Positions 49,878 to 59,066 of a stretch of DNA of 64,000 bases are shown here, one piece after another. The position numbers and the translations under genes are program-made. Source of the stretch: Pseudomonas maumuensis (lineage in GTDB: Bacteria > Pseudomonadota > Gammaproteobacteria > Pseudomonadales > Pseudomonadaceae). A model generated the notes under the pieces. The model saw only the letters and a program-made list of their open reading frames with translations. It ran no database searches and was not told where the DNA came from. The stretch is taken from NCBI RefSeq assembly GCF_019139675.1, contig NZ_CP077077.1, positions 558,001 to 622,000 on the forward strand, in the 5' to 3' direction. Numbering within the stretch: the stretch's first letter is position 1; every line of letters begins with the position of its first letter.

Positions 49878-50807
49878 TCAGCGGCTGATGAATATCCCGC
49901 CGGCCTCGCTGCGGGTACGCAGCTTATGGCTCTGGGCCAACATGGCCAGGGCCAGGGGCAGGTCGTCGATCGGGAAACTGCCCGAAACCCGCAACTCGGC
50001 CAACGCCGGGTCGCAGACCAGGCGTTGGTCGCTGTAGCGCATCAGTTCCTGGGTCCATTGCAACAATGGCATCTCGTCGATCACCAGCAGGCCATTGCGC
50101 CAGGCCAGCTGGGCGTCGCGGGCCTCTTCCAGCGGATCGAGCCGGTTGCGGCTGAAGCGCAACTGCGAGCTGGCGTGGACGATGAGGCCACCGCTGGATT
50201 CAGGCTGGACCTGCACGGCGCCTTCGTAGACCGCGAGCAGGGTTTCATCGGGGAGCTGGCGTACGCTGAAGCGGGTGCCCAGCGCCTGCATGACGCCTTG
50301 CCCGGTGCGCACCCGCAAAGGCCGCGACGGGTCCGCCGCGGTGACGATGTATATCTCGCCCCGGCGCAGGTGCAGCAGGCGCTGCTCGGCCGTGAAGCGC
50401 ACGCTCAGCTCGCTGTCGCTGTTTAGAGAAACCTGGGTGCCATCGGCCAGCAGCACGTCCCGGCGTTCGCCCAGGGCGGTCAAGTAGTCGATACCACCTT
50501 CATTGCGCCGCCATACCCACCAGCCCAGCGGTGCAGCGCCCAGCAATACCAGCAGGCTGCGCAGCACGGTGCGCCGGCTGCTGTCCGGGCGCACCAGCGT
50601 CTGCCGGGCCAGGGTGGGAGGCAAGGTGCCGAGGCGGGTGAGCAGGCGCTGCGCCCGGTTCCAGGCGCGTTCGTGCTCGGCGTCGCTGCATCGCCAGTGC
50701 TCCAGTTCGAGCTGTTGCGCCGGCGTCAGCGGCCCTTCCTGCATCAGCAGCAACCAGGCGGCGGCCTGGGCCAGTACCGCCTGGGCGATGGGGTTCTGGT
50801 CACTCAT
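49878..50807 (-). CDS. FecR-like anti-sigma/sigma regulator
   Basis: A 309-residue inner-membrane protein. The N-terminal cytoplasmic domain (about 1-80: AQAAAWLLLMQEGPLTPAQQLELEHWRCSDAEHERAWNRAQRL) binds the sigma factor. One helix follows (LLVLLGAAPLGWWVW). The periplasmic FecR domain (LADGTQVSLNSDSELSVRF, GTRFSVRQL) contacts the receptor's signalling domain. The start overlaps the sigma gene by 8 nt. With the sigma factor and the transducer receptor it forms a cell-surface signalling set. Confidence 0.91.
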   Translation of the reverse strand: MSDQNPIAQAVLAQAAAWLLLMQEGPLTPAQQLELEHWRCSDAEHERAWNRAQRLLTRLGTLPPTLARQTLVRPDSSRRTVLRSLLVLLGAAPLGWWVWRRNEGGIDYLTALGERRDVLLADGTQVSLNSDSELSVRFTAEQRLLHLRRGEIYIVTAADPSRPLRVRTGQGVMQALGTRFSVRQLPDETLLAVYEGAVQVQPESSGGLIVHASSQLRFSRNRLDPLEEARDAQLAWRNGLLVIDEMPLLQWTQELMRYSDQRLVCDPALAELRVSGSFPIDDLPLALAMLAQSHKLRTRSEAGGIFISR

Positions 50808-51339
50808 CGGGCATCTGGCTCAGGCAGGCCACGTAGCCCTCGTGGATGTATTTCTTCACCGTCGGCAAGGCGATGTTCAGTGCCTGGGCGATGTCTTTCT
50901 GCTTCATGCCATCCAGTGTTGCCATCAGAAAGGCTTGCCTGACCCGTGGCCGCAGGCTGTCGAGTACGGCATCGATCTCGTGCAGGGTCTCGAGAATCAC
51001 GCTCTGCTGCTCGGGCGACGGATGTTCGACTTCGGGCACCAACGCCAGGGCCTCGAGCCAGGCCTGCTCAAGGGAATGCCGCCGCCGCCAGCTGACCAGC
51101 ACGCAATTGGCGATACGGGCCAGGTAGGCACGTGGCTGGCGCAAGGTATCAGGCTGGGTGGTGTCGCGGCTGGCCAGCACGCGCACGAAAATGTCCTGGG
51201 CCAGGTCATCGGCCACGCCACGTCCCCAGGAGCGCAAGCGGTACGCCAGCCAGCCGCGCAACCAGGCATGGTGTTCGACGTAAAGCGTGGTGACGGCGCA
51301 GTGCTCGATGTGCCGTGGCGGGTTCTTGAAGAGGGTCAT
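50800..51339 (-). CDS. ECF sigma factor, FecI-like
   Basis: A 179-residue extracytoplasmic sigma factor. Region 2 reads WLAYRLRSWGRGVADDLAQDIFVRVLA and RAYLARIANCVLVSWRRRHSLEQAW. Region 4 reads VRQAFLMATLDGMKQKDIAQALNIALPTVKKYIHEGYVACL. ATG at 51339 (MTLFKNPP) fits the family N terminus; 11 upstream codons lie in the promoter region. A Fur-type box lies about 22-41 nt upstream. It should transcribe the divergent TonB receptor gene from the promoter at 51408-51436. Confidence 0.92.
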   Translation of the reverse strand: MTLFKNPPRHIEHCAVTTLYVEHHAWLRGWLAYRLRSWGRGVADDLAQDIFVRVLASRDTTQPDTLRQPRAYLARIANCVLVSWRRRHSLEQAWLEALALVPEVEHPSPEQQSVILETLHEIDAVLDSLRPRVRQAFLMATLDGMKQKDIAQALNIALPTVKKYIHEGYVACLSQMPDE

Positions 51340-51361
51340 GGTCAGCGGGATCAAGGGTGTA

Positions 51362-51380
51362 AATGCAAACAATTATCACT
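51362..51380 (-). promoter_or_regulatory. Fur box of the FecI-like sigma gene
   Basis: AGTGATAATTGTTTGCATT on the minus strand is close to GATAATGATAATCATTATC and to Fur boxes before many fecI-type genes. It is 23-41 nt before the sigma start codon. Confidence 0.6.
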
Positions 51381-51407
51381 AGATTTGGCTAAATCACAAG
51401 ATCAAGT

Positions 51408-51436
51408 GAAAATGCGAATCGCACGCATATACCTTT
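51408..51436 (+). promoter_or_regulatory. FecI-type ECF promoter of the TonB receptor
   Basis: GAAAAT at 51408-51413 and ACCTTT at 51431-51436 are separated by exactly 17 nt. The FecI-type consensus is GGAAAT-N17-TCCTTT. It lies about 75 nt upstream of the receptor ATG. Confidence 0.65.
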
Positions 51437-51509
51437 TTCGCTGTCGTGCGACAGAAGGGGTGCAAGCCCGCATCGAGTGCCGGGCACTGACCTCACGAGC
51501 GAGAAAAGC

Positions 51510-54437
51510 ATGCCCGCCAGCTATCGGCTTCCCCCTGTTTCGCGCCCATCGCAACGCTTGTCCCCGATCAGCTTCGCCGTGCGCTGCGCGGTGCTCGGCT
51601 GCTTGCTGGGCTCTGGCGCAAGCCTGGCCCAGGCCGCCCCGGCGGCAACCGAGAACAGCCGGCCCGACGACGCCACGCGCCGCGACTACGATATCGCCCA
51701 GGGGCCGCTGGGCACCTCGCTGGGCGTGTTCGCCAAGCAATCGGGGCTGTTGCTGTCCTACGACCCCGATCTGACCCGCGGCCGCGCCGCGCCAGCGCTC
51801 AAGGGGCGCTACACCGTGCAGGAGGGCGCCCGGCGCCTGCTGGCCAATACCGGCCTGCAACTGCTGCCCAACTCACGGGGGGCGTACATCCTCATCCCGC
51901 AGGCCCAGGCATCGGCGACGGCAACCGAGCTGACACCGACCGTGGTCGCCTCCAGCGAAATGGTCGACCCGCAGCGCGACACCTACCGTGCGCCGCGTTC
52001 GACGGTGCATCTGTCGCGTGAAGACCTCGACCGCTTCAGCACCGTGTCGGTGGGCGACATGCTCAAGGGCGTGGCCGGCGTGCAGGTGGGCGACAGCCGC
52101 AACGGCGGCGCGCTGGACGTCAACATTCGCGGCATCCAGGGGCAAAGCCGGGTGGCGGTCAGGGTCGATGGCTCGGAGCAGGCGGTGGATGTCTACCGGG
52201 GCTACGGCGGCACCCAGCAGCGCAGCTACATCGACCCCGACCTGATCAGCAGTGTCACCGTGAACAAGGGCCCCAGCACGCGCTCCGGGGCGATCGGTGG
52301 TTCGGTGGAGATGAAGACTATCGGCGTCGATGACATCCTGGTCGATGGCAAGGATGTCGGCGTTCGCCTGACCGGCAACCTTTGGAACAACGGCGTCGAA
52401 CCCGAGCACCGCAGCCGCCATTCCCGCGACGAGGATCTGAGCGCGGTGCCGCGTGATGAGCGCGGTAGCCTGTTCGGCTCCAAGGCCGAATCCGGCAGCG
52501 CCGCCTTCGCCTATTCCCAAGAGCGCTTCGACCTGGTGGCAGCCTATGCACACCGCAACCAGGGCAACTACTTCTCCGGCAAGAAGGGCCAGGACCGTTA
52601 CCGGCTCTATGACCGCGATGGTGACGAGCAACCCAGTGTCGCCAACACCTACAATGCCGGCGAGGAGGTGCTCAACTCGTCGTTCGAGACCGACTCCTAC
52701 CTGCTCAAGACCACCTGGCGGCTGGCCGACGACCACACCCTGGACCTCGGTTACCGTCGCTTCGACGGCCACATGGGCGAGATCATGCCGTCGGACATCT
52801 TCCGTTATGGCACCGCCGGTATCTACCAGTACCCCACCAGCGAAATCGAGATCGACACCTACACCGCGCGCTATCACTACCTGCCCGAGGGCAATCCGTG
52901 GGTGGACCTCACCAGCCACCTGTGGATGACCGACTCGAAGACCAGCACCTTGAGCGCGGCCTGGATGGCGCCCAAGTCGCAGCTGTTCCGCACCGACCGA
53001 GCCTGGTCGCGCCAGGACAACCGCCGCATTGGTGGCGACCTGAGCAACGTGTCGCGCTTTACCACCGTCCATGGCGATTTCAAGCTCGACCTGGGCGGCG
53101 CCTTCCAGCTCGAGGACTTGCAGCCGCAGAAGAGCGTGGTCTCCACCCAGCACGACATCAATGCCAACCGCATGCTGCGCGATGCATCGCGCCAGGAATT
53201 CAGCTTCAACGGCAATCTGGAGTACAAGCCCACTGACGCGCTGACGCTGTGGGGGGGCGGTCGCTATGCCCACTACCAGACCAAGGACAACACGGTGCTG
53301 GCCGAGGCGCGCCGAGAGGAGCGGGAAATGCGCTGGATCACCGCCAGCAGCCCGGGACACTGGGGCAGCATGATGTGGTTCCCGGATCAGAACGGCCAGT
53401 ACACCGATGCCACCGACCCACGCCTGAACAACGGCATCGTCTTCGAGAACAGCAACGAGCCGTTCAATGGCGTGCCGTTCAACGAGTCCGGCGCGACCAA
53501 CGTCGTGGTCCATCCTGAAGGTGTAAGCCGAGTGGTCACCGGCTACGACTACACCCCGCAGGGCAAGAGCAGAGGCGGTGGCTTCGCACCGGCCTTCGGT
53601 ATCAACTTCGAGTTCCTCCCAGATACCTTCGTCTATGCCTCCTACACCGAGGGTCTGCGCCTGCCGTCGCTGTTCGAGACCAGCCAGGGCACCCAGCAGG
53701 TCACCCCGGGCAAGCACCTCAAGCCCGAGCGCTCGCGCAGTTGGGAAGTGGGCGTGAGTGCCTTGCGCAGCGACCTGCTGACCGCGGGCGACGAGGCGTC
53801 AGCCAAGCTGGCCTGGTTCGACAACGACATCAAGAACTACATCACCCGCTACTACGACCCGAGCCCGGGCCTGTGGGGGCAGATGACCTTCAGCAACACC
53901 GACAGCTTCCACACCCGCGGCCTGGAATTGCAGTCGCACTACGATGCCGGACGGGTGTTCGCCGACCTGTCGGCCACCTACTACCTGATGACCGAGACCT
54001 GCGACGCGGCCTTCGCCGGCAAGCTGCGCGCCAGCGCCAATCAGTACCAGCGCACCCACGACGCCCCGGACTGCACGCCGGGCAGCTACATGGGCTCGTA
54101 CACCAACACGCAGAACCCGCCACGTTTCTCGGCCAACCTGCTGACCGGCTTGCGCTTCTTCGACGAGGCGCTGACCGTGGGCGGGCGCATGACCTATACC
54201 TCGGGGCCCACCGCGCAGATGGACAAGCCTTGGCAGACCGGCGCGACCACGCCGCAGATCGATTACCGCTCGGTGGCGCTGTTCGATCTGTTCCTCAAGT
54301 ACAAATTGCTGGAACACACCGAGCTGAACGTGTCGGTGCAGAACCTGACGGACCGCTACTACCTGGATCCGCTGGCGCAGAGCTTCATGCCAGCACCTGG
54401 ACGGACCTGGCGGGTGGGGATGGTGGCGAGATTCTGA
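51510..54437 (+). CDS. TonB-dependent transducer receptor with STN domain
   Basis: A 975-residue outer-membrane receptor. The signal region runs to about residue 43 (ASLAQAA). A secretin/TonB N-terminal (STN) signalling domain follows (about 58-133: YDIAQGPLGTSLGVFAKQSGLLLSYDPDL...YTVQEGARRLLANTGLQLLP). The plug (about 160-260) contains VSVGDMLKGVAGVQVGDSRNGGALDVNIRG and VTVNKGPSTRSGAIGGSVEMKT. A long barrel ends in WRVGMVARF. The STN domain talks to FecR and thereby to the sigma factor. The long barrel and the GPSTRSGAIGGSVEM block resemble heme/hemophore-type receptors, but no FRAP/NPNL heme box is seen, so the ligand stays open. ATG at 51510; an upstream ATG 33 nt earlier is less likely. 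Confidence 0.88.
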   Translation: MPASYRLPPVSRPSQRLSPISFAVRCAVLGCLLGSGASLAQAAPAATENSRPDDATRRDYDIAQGPLGTSLGVFAKQSGLLLSYDPDLTRGRAAPALKGRYTVQEGARRLLANTGLQLLPNSRGAYILIPQAQASATATELTPTVVASSEMVDPQRDTYRAPRSTVHLSREDLDRFSTVSVGDMLKGVAGVQVGDSRNGGALDVNIRGIQGQSRVAVRVDGSEQAVDVYRGYGGTQQRSYIDPDLISSVTVNKGPSTRSGAIGGSVEMKTIGVDDILVDGKDVGVRLTGNLWNNGVEPEHRSRHSRDEDLSAVPRDERGSLFGSKAESGSAAFAYSQERFDLVAAYAHRNQGNYFSGKKGQDRYRLYDRDGDEQPSVANTYNAGEEVLNSSFETDSYLLKTTWRLADDHTLDLGYRRFDGHMGEIMPSDIFRYGTAGIYQYPTSEIEIDTYTARYHYLPEGNPWVDLTSHLWMTDSKTSTLSAAWMAPKSQLFRTDRAWSRQDNRRIGGDLSNVSRFTTVHGDFKLDLGGAFQLEDLQPQKSVVSTQHDINANRMLRDASRQEFSFNGNLEYKPTDALTLWGGGRYAHYQTKDNTVLAEARREEREMRWITASSPGHWGSMMWFPDQNGQYTDATDPRLNNGIVFENSNEPFNGVPFNESGATNVVVHPEGVSRVVTGYDYTPQGKSRGGGFAPAFGINFEFLPDTFVYASYTEGLRLPSLFETSQGTQQVTPGKHLKPERSRSWEVGVSALRSDLLTAGDEASAKLAWFDNDIKNYITRYYDPSPGLWGQMTFSNTDSFHTRGLELQSHYDAGRVFADLSATYYLMTETCDAAFAGKLRASANQYQRTHDAPDCTPGSYMGSYTNTQNPPRFSANLLTGLRFFDEALTVGGRMTYTSGPTAQMDKPWQTGATTPQIDYRSVALFDLFLKYKLLEHTELNVSVQNLTDRYYLDPLAQSFMPAPGRTWRVGMVARF

Positions 54438-54465
54438 GTGGCGCCTTGCTTGTCGACAGGCATTG

Positions 54466-54486
54466 AAAAGCCGGCTTGTGGCCGGC
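54466..54486. repeat. Left copy of 21-nt repeat flanking the restriction-modification operon
   Basis: AAAAGCCGGCTTGTGGCCGGC; an identical copy lies at 57340-57360. On the minus strand it folds to GCCGGC-CACAA-GCCGGC followed by TTTTC, so it can be a terminator. The gap 54438-54712 has no gene I can support besides this and the hairpin at 54668-54685. Confidence 0.75.
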
Positions 54487-54667
54487 ACCGATGTTCCCGT
54501 CAGCACAGAAGATCAAGGCACCGACGCTCGGCGGCACTCTATCTCCCAGCTTCACAATGTAGAGCACTGATTTGCATCCGAAGCCACCAGCGGAGCAACG
54601 ATGGCCACACAGCGGCCCGGTTTTGCGGACTTCTTCGCCTACCCATTTTCCTTGGGGGGGAGCTTAA

Positions 54668-54685
54668 GCGGCCCGCAGGGGCCGC
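54668..54685 (-). terminator. Hairpin behind the restriction endonuclease gene
   Basis: A 7-bp GC stem (GCGGCCC/GGGCCGC) with a 4-nt loop, followed on the minus strand by TTAAGC. It lies 27 nt after the endonuclease stop. Confidence 0.55.
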
Positions 54686-54712
54686 CTTCGACGACAACTA
54701 GGGTAGTGCTGT

Positions 54713-55846
54713 TCAGTCTTCGCTGATTGTTTCCTCGTTAGCTTCCTCGGAAAGACTCGGATCCTCCCTTCGTTGAACGTCACGACGATAGTCTCCCAAG
54801 TGGATCACGACTTGATCACCTTGATAGCTGGCGCGAATATCAAGAAGGGCAATGCTTTTCCTGCCGCTGCCGAACTCACATGCAGTCTCGAAACGGCTTA
54901 TGTCCTCGATCGGTCGGCGAACGTACTTCTCGATGAATTTCGACATTACCTCGCCAGCTTCTTCCTCAAGATGCTCCCACGCATCTTCGCCGAGATAGGC
55001 GCGGCCTCCTTTGGCCTCGTAAGCTTTCTGCAAGTCCCCAAGCCTCGGGTTCATAGTCGGGTCTAGAACAACGAGGATGGGGATTGCTCCGGAATTGTGC
55101 GCATCTACGGCGAATTGGGTTTCTTCACCAAAGCGGCCTTGGCCGCTTGCTGCAATGGTCACCCGCAGCTTGAATTCATATGCCAGCCTCTCCCCACTGG
55201 GTAGCACTTTCCAGCAGTCAACCTGGCGCCCCTTGGTTGCATCCCCGGTGCGTGTTACAACTTTTGTTCTTGCGCTCTTTTGCTCCCCTCCAATGGCTGC
55301 TGCCAGGATCGGCTCGAACAAGTAGCCGGTCTCTTGCGCGGAGCGATTGTCGAGGTCATAGAAGAACTTTCGCCACGTCAGCCAGGATGCAAGAGCTTCA
55401 GGCTCGGTCGAGCCGTACTCAACCAGTGATCGAGGGGAAATCTGCACCATTGTTGGCATTGGTTGAGCTGACAAGATCATGCTGTACTTTCGCCTGCGCT
55501 TGTGAAGCTCGCTCAAACATCTCAAATAAGTGGTGAAGTCTTCAATTTGTTCTTCGCCAGTTTTGATAAGTGCAACGTGTTGCTCTGCTTCGAGCGCTAT
55601 CTCCTCAAGAAACCAGTCTTCTGGAAGCTCGTAGTAATCAGCGGGTGGTGCAATCTTTGCCCACAGGCCTGGGTGCTGCTCTTCAAGCGCCGGCCCGCGT
55701 CCAGTGTCGTGGTAGATGATGCCGATAAGCTTTGCCAGCTCGCTAGGGGTCATCATTACCGGGAGGTTGGTTCCAAGCCCCATGGTCATGACTTTGGTGA
55801 GCAGCTTGGATTCTTCTGCACTCAGTCTTAATGTTTTTCTTTTCAT
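54713..55846 (-). CDS. Type II restriction endonuclease (PD-(D/E)XK candidate)
   Basis: A 377-residue protein encoded right behind a cytosine methyltransferase with a 4-nt overlap. A PD-(D/E)XK-like core is visible: Glu178 in [12 protein letters not shown], Asp210 in GRQVDCW, then Glu224-Phe-Lys226 in LAYEFKLRV. It is followed by [29 protein letters not shown], a typical alpha/beta continuation. Composition is clearly lower in GC than the neighbours, which suggests transfer. The recognition site cannot be read from sequence; an ApaLI-like family is one possibility I could not test. No control (C) protein gene is present. Confidence 0.72.
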   Translation of the reverse strand: MKRKTLRLSAEESKLLTKVMTMGLGTNLPVMMTPSELAKLIGIIYHDTGRGPALEEQHPGLWAKIAPPADYYELPEDWFLEEIALEAEQHVALIKTGEEQIEDFTTYLRCLSELHKRRRKYSMILSAQPMPTMVQISPRSLVEYGSTEPEALASWLTWRKFFYDLDNRSAQETGYLFEPILAAAIGGEQKSARTKVVTRTGDATKGRQVDCWKVLPSGERLAYEFKLRVTIAASGQGRFGEETQFAVDAHNSGAIPILVVLDPTMNPRLGDLQKAYEAKGGRAYLGEDAWEHLEEEAGEVMSKFIEKYVRRPIEDISRFETACEFGSGRKSIALLDIRASYQGDQVVIHLGDYRRDVQRREDPSLSEEANEETISED

Positions 55847-57144
55847 GTGTGCTCAAGTTCGCGCTGTAAAATTCCTTTTAGGAGGGAGTCCGTTTTCTTC
55901 AGGGCCTCACTCATGCCGGTAGCTTCTGTCAATTGGTATCCGAGGAGCCTGGGTGACTGTACTTGAGGCAATGTGGATAGGTCGGAGCCATGCATGCCAT
56001 CAAGCTCTTGAAGGTGTTTGGCGAAGACGGCAGCAGCTATTGGAGGGACCGCATTGCCAATTTGCTGCATGACGCTGGAGGCGTTCCCTGAAAACTCATA
56101 TTTGTCTGGAAAGGACTGAATGCGCGCGCACTCACGAATCGTCAGAGGTCGGTCTAGACTCGGGTGGATAAATTCGCGACAAGCTGCTCCAGTAATGGTC
56201 AGGCTTTGCAAGTCACCATGAAGACGTTTGATACCAGAGGGCGCTCCTCCTCGTTTCTCCGTGGGCGTTCCATCTTGCACGCGGCGAAAAGCTCGCCTGC
56301 GAAAACTATCATGCCAAAGCTCTTCAGGAAGATCCTTCATTGTCTGACCGCACGCTAGAAGGCTGTAGCGGCGCGTATCCTCGGCGTTAGTGCTGTCAAA
56401 GTGCTCAGTCACTAAGCCAGACTGATTGCCTTCACGCATCAACGCGTCGTAAAGGTTCGTAGGTGAAGAACTGGAGTACTCAGCGGTATGCTTCCTTTGC
56501 TCGGCTGCTGTGCCGAGTCCGCCGATAGATTCCAATAGCGTGGGTGCGAATGGATTGTTAGAACTCTTTTTTGTTTTTCCCGAATTGTAGGAGAACTGCT
56601 CTTCAGGGAAACGGAAGACTGAGCCGATCCGATTGCCAATTATCAGGACTCGCTTGCGTGTTTGAGGTACGCCATATCCTGCTAGGTTGACCTTTTCGAC
56701 TCGGACGCTGTAGCCAATCTTTAGGAACTCTCGAACGAGCGAAGATACAGCCTCACCATGCCCGGAGGTCAACAGCCCCTCGACGTTCTCAAAGATGAAC
56801 CAGCGTGGTTTTACTTCCTCAACAATATGCAGGTAGTTGTAGATGAGTCTGTTGCGCGGGTCGGTAGCGTTTCTTGAACCGGCAGTGCTGAAGCCTTGGC
56901 ATGGTGGTCCTCCGATAATGGCGAAGGGTTCTTTACCGTCAAGCAAGTCTTTGAAAAACGAAGGCGGCGTTTGCGAAAGGTCCACGTTATGACACGTGCT
57001 TCCCACGTTGGCTTCGTAGCTTTGGCAGGCACTCTTGTCTAGCTCCGCACCACATAGGGGCTTGAGCCCTGCTGAGGCGAATCCATAAGAAAAACCTCCC
57101 GCTCCGGAGAACAGCGTTAGGACATGATCAGATCTTGAATTCAT
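55843..57144 (-). CDS. DNA (cytosine-5) methyltransferase
   Basis: A 433-residue C5-cytosine methyltransferase that should protect the host site from the partner nuclease. Motif I is [13 protein letters not shown], motif [17 protein letters not shown] with the catalytic Cys, motif VI FENVEGL and motif [15 protein letters not shown]. The target-recognition region lies between about 215 and 330, motif IX is at [34 protein letters not shown], and motif X is [22 protein letters not shown] at 57144 ([14 protein letters not shown]) places motif I at the N terminus and has GGAAAG upstream; an ATG at 57192 would add 16 residues. AT-rich codon use marks it as foreign. Confidence 0.92.
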   Translation of the reverse strand: MNSRSDHVLTLFSGAGGFSYGFASAGLKPLCGAELDKSACQSYEANVGSTCHNVDLSQTPPSFFKDLLDGKEPFAIIGGPPCQGFSTAGSRNATDPRNRLIYNYLHIVEEVKPRWFIFENVEGLLTSGHGEAVSSLVREFLKIGYSVRVEKVNLAGYGVPQTRKRVLIIGNRIGSVFRFPEEQFSYNSGKTKKSSNNPFAPTLLESIGGLGTAAEQRKHTAEYSSSSPTNLYDALMREGNQSGLVTEHFDSTNAEDTRRYSLLACGQTMKDLPEELWHDSFRRRAFRRVQDGTPTEKRGGAPSGIKRLHGDLQSLTITGAACREFIHPSLDRPLTIRECARIQSFPDKYEFSGNASSVMQQIGNAVPPIAAAVFAKHLQELDGMHGSDLSTLPQVQSPRLLGYQLTEATGMSEALKKTDSLLKGILQRELEHT

Positions 57145-57339
57145 CGATTTGTAGTCTTTCCAAGCTACGTCGTTGAGTGCATTGGGGGGCATCTTACGTC
57201 AATGGTGAGGGTCTGGTGGAGCGTACGCGACGTTCTGCCTTCCGATGTCCGATGGACGTAAGGCCTTAGAGGTATGGGTAGGGTATGGGCCGGGTTAAGC
57301 GCGCTCTGGCGCCCTTGCGGCGGAGAATATCGGCAATTA

Positions 57340-57360
57340 AAAAGCCGGCTTGTGGCCGGC
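57340..57360. repeat. Right copy of 21-nt repeat, also a terminator on the minus strand
   Basis: Identical to 54466-54486. On the minus strand it forms AAGCCGGC-CACAA-GCCGGCTT followed by TTT, about 205 nt beyond the S24-type regulator's stop, so it could end that transcript. The remaining gap 57145-57564 must hold the methyltransferase promoter; I see no clear -10/-35 or further gene. Confidence 0.75.
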
Positions 57361-57564
57361 TTCTCGGGGACGTTCTTGGCTCATTTTTGATGAGCCGCAA
57401 ACGCCTTAAACGGTTGGCAACATGGCCTGAAAAAGATGGCGGACGGCTGTGTGAGGCGTCGCCAGGCCCTCTGGAATGCGGCTTGCACCAACAGGGGGCA
57501 TGATGTGCCGCGTAGCATACCCGTGTGCGTGGCCTCTGCCCAGCAAAAAGTGGGGTGAGGCGCT

Positions 57565-58263
57565 TCAGTCGGGGCGAGCAGGGCGCAGACATGACCACCA
57601 GAACACCCAACCGAGGATCTCCACGTTCTGCACGCGGCGCTGGTAGGCGGTGTAGCGTTCGGTGGGGTGGTTGAGGCGGTCATGGCTGTGCAGGCACAGG
57701 GTGCCGTTGTGGCCGAGGGCGAGATGTTGCACACGCAGCCGGCCATTGTGCAGCAGCGCGTAGCATTCACCCTCCACGATCCGGGTAAAGCTGCGATCGA
57801 TGGCCAGCAGGGTGCCCTGGGGCAGCAAGGGTGCCATGTTGTTGCCTGGCATGCCGAGGCAGATAGCTTTCTCCGCCGTGACCTGCAGGGCTTCCATGGC
57901 CCGCCGGGGAACCGGCTGGTAGTGCCCGGGCAAGGCTTGCAGGCGGCCTTGCTCCAGGTGATGCAGGGGGAGATGCGCCATGTCGGTGTCCAGCGCCAGC
58001 AGTGGCGGCGGCAGGGGAGTGGCCGCAGGCGCGGAGCGGGCGGGGGTCAGCGGGGTGGGATGCTTCGGGCCTTCGCCACTGCGCAGCCAGCGCCCGCGTA
58101 CGCAGAACAGCTCGGCGATCTCCTCGAGCCGGGCTTGAGGTACGCCGCGCTTGAACCAATTGTTGACGTGCTGAGGGGTGATCTTGCGCTGGGCGGCAAA
58201 GTCGGAAGGGGTCAGGTTGCACTCCAGCAGGAGGGCTTTGAGACGGTCGCCGGATGTTTTCAT
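57565..58263 (-). CDS. CI/LexA-like repressor with degenerate S24 peptidase domain
   Basis: A 232-residue phage-repressor-type protein. The N-terminal HTH is about residues 5-60 (LTPSDFAAQRKITPQHVNNWFKRGVPQARLEEIAELF). A Pro/Ala-rich linker (about 68-90) precedes the S24-like domain. The usual catalytic GxSM reads MPGNNMAP, with Asn in place of Ser. The lysine of the V-K-R strand reads RLRVQHL, with Gln. The protein should therefore not self-cleave. ATG at 58263. No phage genes are nearby; it may be a domesticated regulator. Targets are unknown. Confidence 0.82.
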   Translation of the reverse strand: MKTSGDRLKALLLECNLTPSDFAAQRKITPQHVNNWFKRGVPQARLEEIAELFCVRGRWLRSGEGPKHPTPLTPARSAPAATPLPPPLLALDTDMAHLPLHHLEQGRLQALPGHYQPVPRRAMEALQVTAEKAICLGMPGNNMAPLLPQGTLLAIDRSFTRIVEGECYALLHNGRLRVQHLALGHNGTLCLHSHDRLNHPTERYTAYQRRVQNVEILGWVFWWSCLRPARPD

Positions 58264-58410
58264 GACGGCGAGTCTATAGCCCCTGGAACGGTGTGGAAAT
58301 CAACCCGATGTCGAGGTGATCTGTAGGAAATGTGGCGTGTTGTAGGGCTCTACTTAGGACCGAGTAGGATATTTCGATATTGCATCGACTCACGGCGAGC
58401 GCCGATAAAA

Positions 58411-58432
58411 AAACCCTGCCGGAGCAGGGTTT
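58411..58432 (-). terminator. Rho-independent terminator of ppa
   Basis: AAACCCTGC/GCAGGGTTT stem of 9 bp with a CGGA loop. On the minus strand it is followed by TTTTATCGG. It starts 15 nt after the ppa stop. Confidence 0.9.
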
Positions 58433-58446
58433 TCTTGGTGTCAGGT

Positions 58447-58974
58447 TCAGCCCTTGTAGGCTGCGACCGACTTGGTGATCGCGGCGCGGGCGGCGTCGGC
58501 GCCTTCCCAGCCCTCGATCTTGACCCACTTGCCCTTCTCGAGATCCTTGTAGTTCGCGAAGAAGTGCTCGATCTGCTGGATCAGCAGGGCGGGCAGGTCG
58601 GTGTATTCCTTCACGTCGACGTACAGCTGCGACAGCTTGTCGTGCGGAACGGCGATGACCTTGGCGTCGCCGCCACCGTCGTCGGTCATGTTCAGTACGC
58701 CGACCGGACGGGCGCGGATTACCGAGCCTGGGGCGACCGGATAGGGGGTCACCACCAGCACGTCCAGCGGATCACCGTCGTCGGCCAGGGTGTTGGGAAT
58801 GAAGCCGTAGTTGGCCGGGTAGAACATCGGGGTGGCCATGAAGCGGTCGACGAACAGGGTGTCGCTGTCCTTGTCGATCTCGTACTTGATCGGCGCGTGG
58901 TTGGCCGGGATCTCGATGGCGACGTAGATGTCGTTCGGCAGGTCTTTGCCGGCTGGAATCTTGCTATAGCTCAT
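58447..58974 (-). CDS. ppa: Inorganic pyrophosphatase
   Basis: A 175-residue family I enzyme that hydrolyses pyrophosphate and so drives biosynthetic reactions. The signature is [11 protein letters not shown] with the metal aspartates; [11 protein letters not shown] and [19 protein letters not shown] are also conserved. The start is ATG at 58974. A TATAAT lies at 59014-59019 on the minus strand, a good -10 candidate. Confidence 0.97.
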
Positions 58975-59066
58975 TGGGCAATGCCCCCGTGTTTGATCAA
59001 AAAAGTGGCGGCGATTATAGGCACATTCCCACCGTGGGTGCCACGCCCGGCCTGATCTGCGGGCGA

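Noticed and set aside
54601..54723. Short ORF of about 40 codons near the end of the restriction endonuclease gene
   Set aside because: No ribosome binding site, it contains the terminator hairpin and overlaps the endonuclease stop; no recognisable product.
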